The notes under the pieces: generated by a model
What the model saw: the letters and a program-made list of their open reading frames with translations, nothing else
What the model was told of the DNA's origin: nothing
Databases searched by the model: none
In this document: positions 53,511 through 59,591 of the stretch, piece after piece
Numbering within the stretch: the stretch's first letter is position 1
Layout of the letters: the number at the start of each line of letters is the position of its first letter
Source: Terriglobia bacterium
GTDB taxonomy: Bacteria > Acidobacteriota > Terriglobia > Bryobacterales > Bryobacteraceae
DNA: 59,591 bases
Assembly (NCBI GenBank): GCA_020073265.1
Contig: JAIQFN010000037.1
Location: 1-59,591, forward strand
Reading direction: 5' to 3'
Made by a program: the position numbers and the translations under genes

Positions 53511-54629
53511 CTACACCAGAACGGTGAAGGCGGTTTCGGTGCGCGTGACCGGGCGGTACAGCGTGTCGCGCTCCAGCGGCTCGCGGCCGGCTTCCCGGAT
53601 CAGGCGCAGCAGCTCGCCGCGGCGCAGGTTCTGGCTGGTGGTGGCCCCGGCGTCGTGGTAGATCTTTTCTTCCACCACCGTGCCGTCCAGGTCGTCGGCG
53701 CCGAAGCGCTGCGCGATTTGCGCGATGCGCGGCGTCATCATGATCCAGTAGGCCTTGATGTGATCGATGTTGTCCAGCAGCAGCCGCGACACCGCGATCA
53801 TCTTCAGATCCAGAAACCCGGTAGTGGTCGCGATGTGATGCAGCGGCGTGTTGGCGGGATGAAATGCCAGCGGAATGAAGGTCTGGAAGCCGCCGGTCTC
53901 ATCCTGCAGCGCGCGCAGCTTCAGCAGATGATCGACGCGATCCTCTTCGGTCTCGATGTGGCCGTACAGCATGGTGCAATTGGATTTCAATCCCAGCTCG
54001 TGCGCGGTGCGCGCCACTTCCAGCCACTGCTGGCCGTCGATCTTGTGGTCGCAGATGATGCGGCGCACGCGGTCGTGAAAAATCTCGGCGCCGCCGCCGG
54101 GCAACGAATCGACACCGGCATCCATCAAACGCTGCAGGGTTTCGCGGATCGAGATTCTGGTCCGCTGCGCCAGGTACGCGATCTCGACCATGGTGAAGGC
54201 CTTCAGATGCACGTCGGTGAAGCGCTGCTTGAGGCCGCGCAGCATTTCGCAATACCAGTCCAGCGTCAGCTCCGGATGCAGCCCTCCGACGATGTGAAAC
54301 TCGGTGACCGCCTCCGACCAGCCTTCGCCGGCGCGCTGCCAAACCTCTTCGAGCGACCAGGTGTACGCCTTGGGATCCTTGGCCTTCTTGCCAAACGCGC
54401 ACAGCTTGCAGCTCGCCACGCAGACATCGGTGGGATTGATGTGCCGGTTGACATTGAACCAGGTCACGTTGCCGTGTTTGGCTTCGCGAACCAGGTTGGC
54501 CAGGTAGCCGGCGCCCAGAATATCCGGGGTGCGGTACAGCGCCAGGCCGTCGTCGTAATCCAGGCGCACACCGGCTTGTACCTTTTCCAGGATCGGCTCG
54601 AGGCGGCGGTCTTCAAAAACAGGTTGCAT
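53511..54629 (-). CDS. mqnE: aminofutalosine synthase MqnE
   Basis: The 372-residue radical SAM enzyme makes aminofutalosine, the first committed part of the futalosine route to menaquinone. The [4Fe-4S] motif is CVASCKLC (Cys70, 74, 77). Other family blocks are EFHIVGGLHPELTLDWYCEM, VHLKAFTMVEIAYL, DSLPGGGAEIFHDRVRRIIC and the end block FGADDLDGTVVEEKIYHDAG, which separates MqnE from MqnC. It follows mqnP directly (stop and start adjacent), so one operon. MqnA, C, D genes are not in this window. Confidence 0.93.
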   Translation of the reverse strand: MQPVFEDRRLEPILEKVQAGVRLDYDDGLALYRTPDILGAGYLANLVREAKHGNVTWFNVNRHINPTDVCVASCKLCAFGKKAKDPKAYTWSLEEVWQRAGEGWSEAVTEFHIVGGLHPELTLDWYCEMLRGLKQRFTDVHLKAFTMVEIAYLAQRTRISIRETLQRLMDAGVDSLPGGGAEIFHDRVRRIICDHKIDGQQWLEVARTAHELGLKSNCTMLYGHIETEEDRVDHLLKLRALQDETGGFQTFIPLAFHPANTPLHHIATTTGFLDLKMIAVSRLLLDNIDHIKAYWIMMTPRIAQIAQRFGADDLDGTVVEEKIYHDAGATTSQNLRRGELLRLIREAGREPLERDTLYRPVTRTETAFTVLV

Positions 54630-55523
54630 TCAGCTCACGCCCGGGCGCCCGAGGAAATACATGTCGGCGGCCCAAAACAGAAAGAATAGCACGCTGACGT
54701 AGCCGTTCACCGTGAAGAAGGCCGCGTCGACGCGCGACAAATCATTGGCTTTCACCAGGCTATGCTCGTACAGCAGGAGCAGGACGATGGCACCGATTCC
54801 AGCCAGGCTCAGCCAGCCCAGGTGGAAGGCGGAGGCCAGCGCCAGCAGGCAGGCGATCATGGTCAGGTGGAAGACTCGCGCGATCCACAACGCGCCCGCG
54901 ATGCCGAACCGCCGCGGCAGGCTGAACAGACCCTGGCCGCAGTCGAACTCGTAATCCTGGCACGAATAGATGATGTCGAATCCGGCGGTCCAGAACGTGA
55001 CCGCCGCGGTCAGCCACAGGATCCTGGGATCCAGCGTTCCAGTGACCGCGATCCAGGCCGCCGTCGGCGCGATCCCCAGCGAGAAGCCCAGAACGAGATG
55101 GGAAAACGTGGTGAAGCGCTTGGTAAACGAGTAGAAGAAGACCACCGCCATGGCCACGGGCGCCAGATAGAAGCACAGCGGGTTCAACGCTCGGGCCGCC
55201 AGCAGAAGCACCAGCAGAGAGACCACGACAAAGCCCCAGGCGAAGCGGGACGAAAGGAGTCCGGCGGGCAGGTGGCGCATCTTCGTGCGGGGATTCCGGG
55301 CGTCGATATCGCGGTCGAGAATGCGATTGAAGGCCATGGCGGCCGAGCGCGCTCCCACCATGGCGGCCACGATCCACATCAGTTTCCCGGCCAAACTCCG
55401 AGGGTCCAGGCGGCTTTCGCGGAACGCCAGCAGCGCCCCGGTGAGCGCGAACGGCAGCGCGAACACCGAGTGCTCGAACTTGATCATGTCCAGCGTCAGC
55501 CGCAGACGCTTCCAAAAACCCAT
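54630..55523 (-). CDS. mqnP: UbiA-family prenyltransferase of the futalosine pathway (MqnP-like)
   Basis: The 297-residue polytopic membrane enzyme attaches a polyprenyl tail to the aromatic ring. The two Asp-rich motifs are NRILDRDIDARNPRT (residues 66-80) and DIIYSCQDYEFD (~182-193), with eight or nine membrane helices. The DIIYSCQDYxFD form belongs to the group assigned to futalosine-pathway menaquinone synthesis. Its stop is followed directly by mqnE, which supports that pathway over ubiquinone. A single Met start is available. Confidence 0.88.
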   Translation of the reverse strand: MGFWKRLRLTLDMIKFEHSVFALPFALTGALLAFRESRLDPRSLAGKLMWIVAAMVGARSAAMAFNRILDRDIDARNPRTKMRHLPAGLLSSRFAWGFVVVSLLVLLLAARALNPLCFYLAPVAMAVVFFYSFTKRFTTFSHLVLGFSLGIAPTAAWIAVTGTLDPRILWLTAAVTFWTAGFDIIYSCQDYEFDCGQGLFSLPRRFGIAGALWIARVFHLTMIACLLALASAFHLGWLSLAGIGAIVLLLLYEHSLVKANDLSRVDAAFFTVNGYVSVLFFLFWAADMYFLGRPGVS

Positions 55524-55562
55524 CTTTCGAACCCGTCTGGAAACCCGCTACCATTTTAGTTC

Positions 55563-56054
55563 ATGCCGTATGGTTTGCCTTCCACCAGCAGTTTGCGCTT
55601 TGCGTGGCGCGGCGCAAAATGGTTCCTATTCCTTTTCCTGGTCCTCGCGCCGGGCTGCGACAGGCCGCGGATCACGACTGAGTTCGGAACCCGGGAAATG
55701 ACGCTGCCGCACGGGCAAGTGATCAAAGCCGAGACCATGATCACCACCGCCGATCTCCGGCGCGGCCTGATGTTTCGAACCTCGCTGGCGCCCGATCATG
55801 GAATGCTGTTCGTCCATCCGGGGCCCGGCAACTACCCGTATTGGATGTATCAAATCCTGATCCCCCTGGACATCATCTGGATGGACAGCGACCACCGGAT
55901 CATCCAGATCGTCCAGAACGCCCAGCCCTGCAAGACCGATCCCAACCAGTGCACGCAGTATTACTGCACCAAGCCGACCAACTTCGTGCTGGAACTGGGC
56001 GGGGGAATGGCCAAGACGTACGGCCTGGCGCTCGGCCAGACCATCGATTGGTGA
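55563..56054 (+). CDS. DUF192 lipoprotein
   Basis: The 163-residue protein has a lipobox (LVLAPGC, Cys at about residue 32) after a hydrophobic signal. The rest is the DUF192 fold: TTADLRRGLMFRTSLAPDHG, MLFVHPGPGNYPYWMYQILI and PLDIIWMDSDHRIIQIVQN. The family is widespread and its function is unknown. It starts 39 bases from mqnP's start in divergent orientation. Confidence 0.85.
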   Translation: MPYGLPSTSSLRFAWRGAKWFLFLFLVLAPGCDRPRITTEFGTREMTLPHGQVIKAETMITTADLRRGLMFRTSLAPDHGMLFVHPGPGNYPYWMYQILIPLDIIWMDSDHRIIQIVQNAQPCKTDPNQCTQYYCTKPTNFVLELGGGMAKTYGLALGQTIDW

Positions 56055-56063
56055 CGCCCGCCG

Positions 56064-56783
56064 CTAGGGTTGCTCCGGGCTGACTACAAAGTCCTTGAAG
56101 TAACTCGTGCTGTCGGTCTTCGACCAAAGACCAACCTTGCCGGAGACTCCTTCCGGCAGAGTGTACTCGAGCGCAAGCTGGTTATCGATCCATGCCTTGA
56201 AGTCCGTGCCTCGCACCGTCATCTTGAGCTCGTGCCATTGGGTCCGGTCGAGAGGATACTTGCCCTCCGGAGTGCGCTTGACGGACTTGCGCACGCCATC
56301 GTGAAACCGCCACAGCACGACGTTGGTCTCGGTATCGTTGTAGCGAACGCTGAGCCAGTCGCCACTGGGCTTGACGTTGAAGAGAATGCCGGAACAGCGA
56401 TCCAGGCGGCCGTTGATGGTCTTGAACTTCAGGCTGATCGTGCCATCCGTAAAATTGCCGAGTTGGTTCAGGACCGCGATCGGATAGTAGGCGAACTGCT
56501 TGACCTGGTCAATGAAGTCTTCATGGGAAGCGCCATAGAAGGCGCGCGCCTTTTCGGCCAGCAGAGTGGTCGGATTGTTCTGGGCGGCCATCCAGGGCCG
56601 GCCATCCACCATGATGACCTTGTCCTTGCCGTCCTCGACCACCAGCCAGGCGCCCACGATGGGTTGAAATATCCTGGGCTCCTCGCCGATTTTTTCGTGA
56701 TTCAAGTCCACCTTGATTTCGGCTGCCTGGAGCGGCGCAATGAACAGAATCGCGGCGGCGGGAATCAGTGCACGGGCGATCAT
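56064..56783 (-). CDS. secreted 3-keto-disaccharide hydrolase-like (DUF1080/LamG-fold) protein
   Basis: The 239-residue exported protein begins MIARALIPAAAILFIAPLQA; GGAGG is five bases before the ATG. The fold is a beta-jelly-roll of DUF1080 type (VLNQLGNFTDGTISLKFKTI; SGDWLSVRYNDTETNVVLWR; GLWSKTDSTSYFKDFVV). Such proteins bind or hydrolyse sugars. The ABC permease gene upstream ends four bases inside its start, so the three minus-strand genes at 56064-58817 form an operon. Confidence 0.7.
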   Translation of the reverse strand: MIARALIPAAAILFIAPLQAAEIKVDLNHEKIGEEPRIFQPIVGAWLVVEDGKDKVIMVDGRPWMAAQNNPTTLLAEKARAFYGASHEDFIDQVKQFAYYPIAVLNQLGNFTDGTISLKFKTINGRLDRCSGILFNVKPSGDWLSVRYNDTETNVVLWRFHDGVRKSVKRTPEGKYPLDRTQWHELKMTVRGTDFKAWIDNQLALEYTLPEGVSGKVGLWSKTDSTSYFKDFVVSPEQP

Positions 56784-58105
56784 ACGAACCTCCGATGGAT
56801 GAATATCCAAACTCCGGCGGCCAGCAAGGGCCAAATCCCATAAAAGATTAGCGCTGCGCCGGCCGGCCGTGCAACGAGCGGGTGGCCACGGTGTTCGGCC
56901 TGTTCTTCCTTCGGCGGCGGCATGCCGGCCAGCGCGTAAATGGTCTCGAGTGCATTCTCGCTGGAGGTGACCCGGGTCATGGCGCGCCGCCCGCCCAGCT
57001 CGTACCAGATTTCGCCGTAGTGCAGGTTGGCCTGTTCGAATAAGCCGCTCGAGGTGGCGGCAACGTATCGGACGGTCACGTGGGGCAGGCTCCGCCTCAA
57101 TTTTGAAAGTGTCTGACGTTCCAGGTCGAAGCGCCGGGGATCTTCCGGCGCCAGATGCGCTTCCACATGGAGCGGCGTCTGGATTTGCTTGAGGAGTCGT
57201 TCATCCGATTCGGAAAACGAGTTTCGCCGATTCTCGGAGACATCCCAATCTGTCCGCGACCGGGAGCAGCCGAACATCAGGACGCTCGCGGCGGCGACTA
57301 TGCCGATTGATTCGGCGGCGCGTCGCCGCACTGATACTCCCAACCGCATCCAGACCGAAGCCAGACCCAGGCCGGCTGCAATCGCCGCGAACGCGGCCAG
57401 GACCAGAGCCAGCCGTACCTGGCCGCGCTGAAATGCCTGCAACATTTCGGCCGGCGTGTATCTGGCGAGGCGCTCCCATAGGCCGCCATGAACCGCCGCC
57501 AGGAAGTTGAGCACCCACGTGCCGACCGTGAAGGCGAGCGTCAAGATGGCGGCCGTGGAGGGATGTTCCGCCACCGAGGCCGCCGCGGCTGCAAGCGCAA
57601 TAACCACTCCGGCGTTAAGCAGGTGTCCGAGCAACACGCTGCCCAACTCCGGCAGGTAGATGCTCCCGCCCGCGGCTCTCCACTCGGCGAAGGCGATCAG
57701 CGCGGGGACGCTCGCAATCGACCAGCCGGCCAGCAACACCAGCATCTTCGCGCCGAGCCTCGCGATGGACGGAAGGGAGTGCTGCAATTCGAGCTTCAGG
57801 GCGCCGCTCTGCCGGTCGCCGGCGATCATCCGAATGGCGACAAACGGCAGCAGGAAGAGTGCGGCGATCTCGTAGGCGCTGAGCGTCGGCACCAGGATCC
57901 CGTCCAGCGGCCATAGTGCGTCAGCCAGCCCGCCCGCCGCGCCTCCCAGGCCGCTGGCTTCGGCATAGGTGCGAGTGGCGGCGATAAACGACACGCCCAC
58001 CAGCGGTCCGATGAGGGCCAGCATCACCCACCAGGCGCGCGAGTCGATTAATTCCGAACACTCTTTGCGAAGGAGCCACCACCAAGCTCTACCCGGTGAG
58101 CGCAA
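56780..58105 (-). CDS. ABC transporter permease with GldG-like extracytoplasmic domain
   Basis: The 441-residue membrane protein has an N-terminal ABC-2-type permease half (six or so helices; start RAWWWLLRKECSELIDSRAW), then after residue ~285 a soluble region (WDVSENRRNSFSESDERLL; LSKLRRSLPHVTVRYVAATS) that resembles the ABC auxiliary (GldG) domain, and one last helix (LIFYGIWPLLAAGVWIFIHR). The start is TTG 58105, overlapping the end of the ATPase gene by 17 bases; no ATG is close. The exported substrate is unknown. Confidence 0.75.
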   Translation of the reverse strand: MRSPGRAWWWLLRKECSELIDSRAWWVMLALIGPLVGVSFIAATRTYAEASGLGGAAGGLADALWPLDGILVPTLSAYEIAALFLLPFVAIRMIAGDRQSGALKLELQHSLPSIARLGAKMLVLLAGWSIASVPALIAFAEWRAAGGSIYLPELGSVLLGHLLNAGVVIALAAAAASVAEHPSTAAILTLAFTVGTWVLNFLAAVHGGLWERLARYTPAEMLQAFQRGQVRLALVLAAFAAIAAGLGLASVWMRLGVSVRRRAAESIGIVAAASVLMFGCSRSRTDWDVSENRRNSFSESDERLLKQIQTPLHVEAHLAPEDPRRFDLERQTLSKLRRSLPHVTVRYVAATSSGLFEQANLHYGEIWYELGGRRAMTRVTSSENALETIYALAGMPPPKEEQAEHRGHPLVARPAGAALIFYGIWPLLAAGVWIFIHRRFV

Positions 58106-58817
58106 GAAAGACCTCCTCGAAATCGGATGGCGGTGTGTGGCCTAATTTTTGCGCGGCGAGCCGGGTCAACTCGTCGGGAGTCCCTTGGGCAACCACTCGT
58201 CCTTCACTGAGCAGCACCAGCCGGTCGCAAACCTTGGCAGCCGCCGAGATTTGGTGAATGGACACAAAAAGACTCCGGCCCGTTAGCACGTGCTTGCGTA
58301 AAGCGTCGGTTGCTTCGCGAGTCTGGCGCAGATCGAGTCCCTCGAAGGGCTCGTCGATGAGCAGGACCGGCTGGGGCGAAAGCAACCCGAGCCCGAGCAG
58401 CGCGCGTTTGCGCTGTCCCTTGGAGAGATTCCCGATCGGAACTCGCAGCAGCGGTCCGAGGCTCAAGTCGGCAATGACCTCCTTGTAGAGCGGCCGCGGC
58501 CCACCCAAGAAATCCAGACTGAACTCGAGCGCACGCTGGACCGGCTGGCTCGGCCAGGGGGCGATGCCGTCCGGAACATAAAAAAGGACCGAGGAACGGC
58601 GACGCGTGTCCCGATATTCGGCCTGGAACAACACCTGAGCGTGGTCGGCGGGCTGTACGCCGGCCAGGCATTCGAACAGGGTCGTCTTGCCCGCGCCGTT
58701 CGGTCCGATCAGTCCCAGCAGTTCGCCGGAGCGGATGGAGAAGGCGACATTGTCCAGCGCCGTAACTCTCCCGTAGCGCTTCGACATGCCGGACACTTCC
58801 ACCAGGACCTGAGACAT
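58089..58817 (-). CDS. ABC transporter ATP-binding protein
   Basis: The 242-residue ATPase has Walker A GPNGAGKTT (~residues 38-46), the signature LSKGQRKRA, Walker B VLLIDEP followed by FEGLDL and a switch His in FVSIHQIS. It begins at ATG 58817; a GTG three codons upstream is possible. It drives the permease that follows. Divergent from larB, with 85 bases between the starts. Confidence 0.92.
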   Translation of the reverse strand: MSQVLVEVSGMSKRYGRVTALDNVAFSIRSGELLGLIGPNGAGKTTLFECLAGVQPADHAQVLFQAEYRDTRRRSSVLFYVPDGIAPWPSQPVQRALEFSLDFLGGPRPLYKEVIADLSLGPLLRVPIGNLSKGQRKRALLGLGLLSPQPVLLIDEPFEGLDLRQTREATDALRKHVLTGRSLFVSIHQISAAAKVCDRLVLLSEGRVVAQGTPDELTRLAAQKLGHTPPSDFEEVFLALTG

Positions 58818-58902
58818 TGGATTCACTCTACCTAAAGATTGACCGGAGGTTGGGGACGTCTTGCGCCTCGCACCGGGGCTGGCCTGCTACCCTCAAGTTG
58901 AG

Positions 58903-59591
58903 ATGGATTCAGACCAGTTGCGCGGCCTGTTGGAAAGCGTGCGCTCGGGCGCGGTGGATGTGGATGCGGCGCTTGATCGCATGCGGCACCTGCCCTTCGA
59001 GGACCTGGGTTACGCGAAGCTGGATCATCATCGCAGCCTGCGCCACGGTCTCACCGAAGTGATCTTCGGGAAAGGCAAGACGCCGGAACAAGTGGCCGCC
59101 ATCGCCCGGCACCTGCTGGAAAAATCGCAGAACCTGCTCATCACCCGGGCCGATCGAGCCGTGGCCGAGGCGCTGAAGCCGGACTTCCCGGAAATCGAGT
59201 ACTTCCCCTTGTCCGGCGCCGCACGGGTTTGGCGCGACCGCACCATCCGCGGAAAAGGCAAGCTGGCGGTGGTGTGCGCCGGCACCAGCGACATTCCCGT
59301 CGCCGAGGAAGCGCAAGTAACCGCCGAAATCATGGGCAATGAAGTGGAGGCGATTCACGATATCGGCGTGGCCGGGATCCATCGCCTGATCGCGCACAGC
59401 GAGCGGCTGATGCAGGCGCGCGTAGTGGTGGTGGCGGCGGGCATGGAAGGAGCGCTGCCGAGCGCCGTCGGCGGAATAGTGTCCGTGCCGGTGATCGCCG
59501 TTCCGACCAGTGTCGGCTACGGCGCCAGCTTCAACGGTCTGGCCGCGCTCCTCGGAATGCTGAACAGTTGCGCCAGCAACGTGGCGGTCGT
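58903..59591 (+). CDS. larB: nickel-pincer cofactor biosynthesis protein LarB (partial, runs off the window)
   Basis: The window ends inside this gene; the first 229 codons are seen with no stop. LarB carboxylates and hydrolyses nicotinic acid adenine dinucleotide to start the cofactor of lactate racemase. The start is ATG 58903 ([20 protein letters not shown]). The PurE-like part shows [19 protein letters not shown], then [19 protein letters not shown] and [20 protein letters not shown], which are diagnostic. Family proteins are about 250 residues, so only ~20 may be missing. LarC or LarE genes may follow beyond the window. Confidence 0.93.
   Translation, partial: MDSDQLRGLLESVRSGAVDVDAALDRMRHLPFEDLGYAKLDHHRSLRHGLTEVIFGKGKTPEQVAAIARHLLEKSQNLLITRADRAVAEALKPDFPEIEYFPLSGAARVWRDRTIRGKGKLAVVCAGTSDIPVAEEAQVTAEIMGNEVEAIHDIGVAGIHRLIAHSERLMQARVVVVAAGMEGALPSAVGGIVSVPVIAVPTSVGYGASFNGLAALLGMLNSCASNVAV

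Overview
The window reads as a chromosomal segment of a high-GC, Gram-negative soil bacterium, most likely an Acidobacteriota of the Solibacter/Bryobacter type. The evidence is: a C-terminal domain of the Solibacter type (TIGR03437) in the protein at 35291-37267, the tail of a TIGR03435-type protein at 222-412, lipid A and Kdo enzymes (an outer membrane), a futalosine-route menaquinone pair, many secreted proteins with Acidobacteria-like signal peptides, and a TA-rich, relic-rich genome style. The taxon is an inference; no rRNA or tRNA gene was seen.

Layout. 1-600: an IS3-family end that has cut a TIGR03435-type gene, plus a very small antitoxin-like frame. 0.77-3.44 kb: a tight operon of luciferase-like monooxygenase, alpha/beta hydrolase and FMN reductase, followed by a secreted protein of unknown function. 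4.6-9.1 kb: a compact four-gene cassette on the minus strand (nucleotidyltransferase, GT1 glycosyltransferase, DDDD-motif glycosyltransferase-like protein, HprK-like kinase), bracketed by two ~90-bp direct repeats. 9.3-18.6 kb: housekeeping genes (glutamate dehydrogenase, mutS, anmK, a PspC protein, ftsK, uppP). 18.6-23.3 kb: a junction of two gene relics, then a secreted propeller protein with an S55-peptidase-domain protein. 23.4-26.2 kb: exosortase, EpsI and a geranylgeranyl-reductase-like flavoprotein. 26.1-31.6 kb: two exported aldolase-family proteins, a YncE/phosphoesterase fusion, a DUF433/DUF5615 toxin-antitoxin pair and a PNPOx-like protein. 31.6-39.7 kb: an exported M20 amidohydrolase between two copies of a short inverted-repeat element, a cytochrome/PQQ-propeller protein, the TIGR03437 protein, a double retropepsin and a HEAT-repeat protein. 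39.8-47.5 kb: lolA and a seven-gene type II secretion/type IV pilus-like inner-membrane operon whose last product carries a collagen-like Pro/Gly/Gln repeat. 47.5-59.6 kb: a WaaA-LpxK fusion, a secreted cyclophilin, a 5'-nucleotidase, mqnE-mqnP, a DUF192 lipoprotein, an ABC exporter operon and the start of larB.

How genes work together. The 770-3442 operon looks like a two-component flavin monooxygenase with its own reductase and a downstream hydrolase. The 40-47 kb operon supplies the motor, platform and alignment proteins of a secretion or pilus machine but no secretin. mqnE and mqnP are consecutive in menaquinone synthesis. The 4.6-9.1 kb cassette is the best candidate for something not yet described: it looks like a set of tailoring enzymes with no visible substrate gene.

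At least two families of short dispersed palindromic repeats are present: a bipartite double-hairpin of about 40 bp (six copies, mostly just after stop codons) and an 85-88-bp element with ~20-bp inverted ends (two copies). No CRISPR array, prophage or tRNA/rRNA gene was recognised. Most other long open frames in this GC-rich DNA are antisense or shifted shadows of the genes listed. Protein family calls are from recognised motifs and were not checked by database search.
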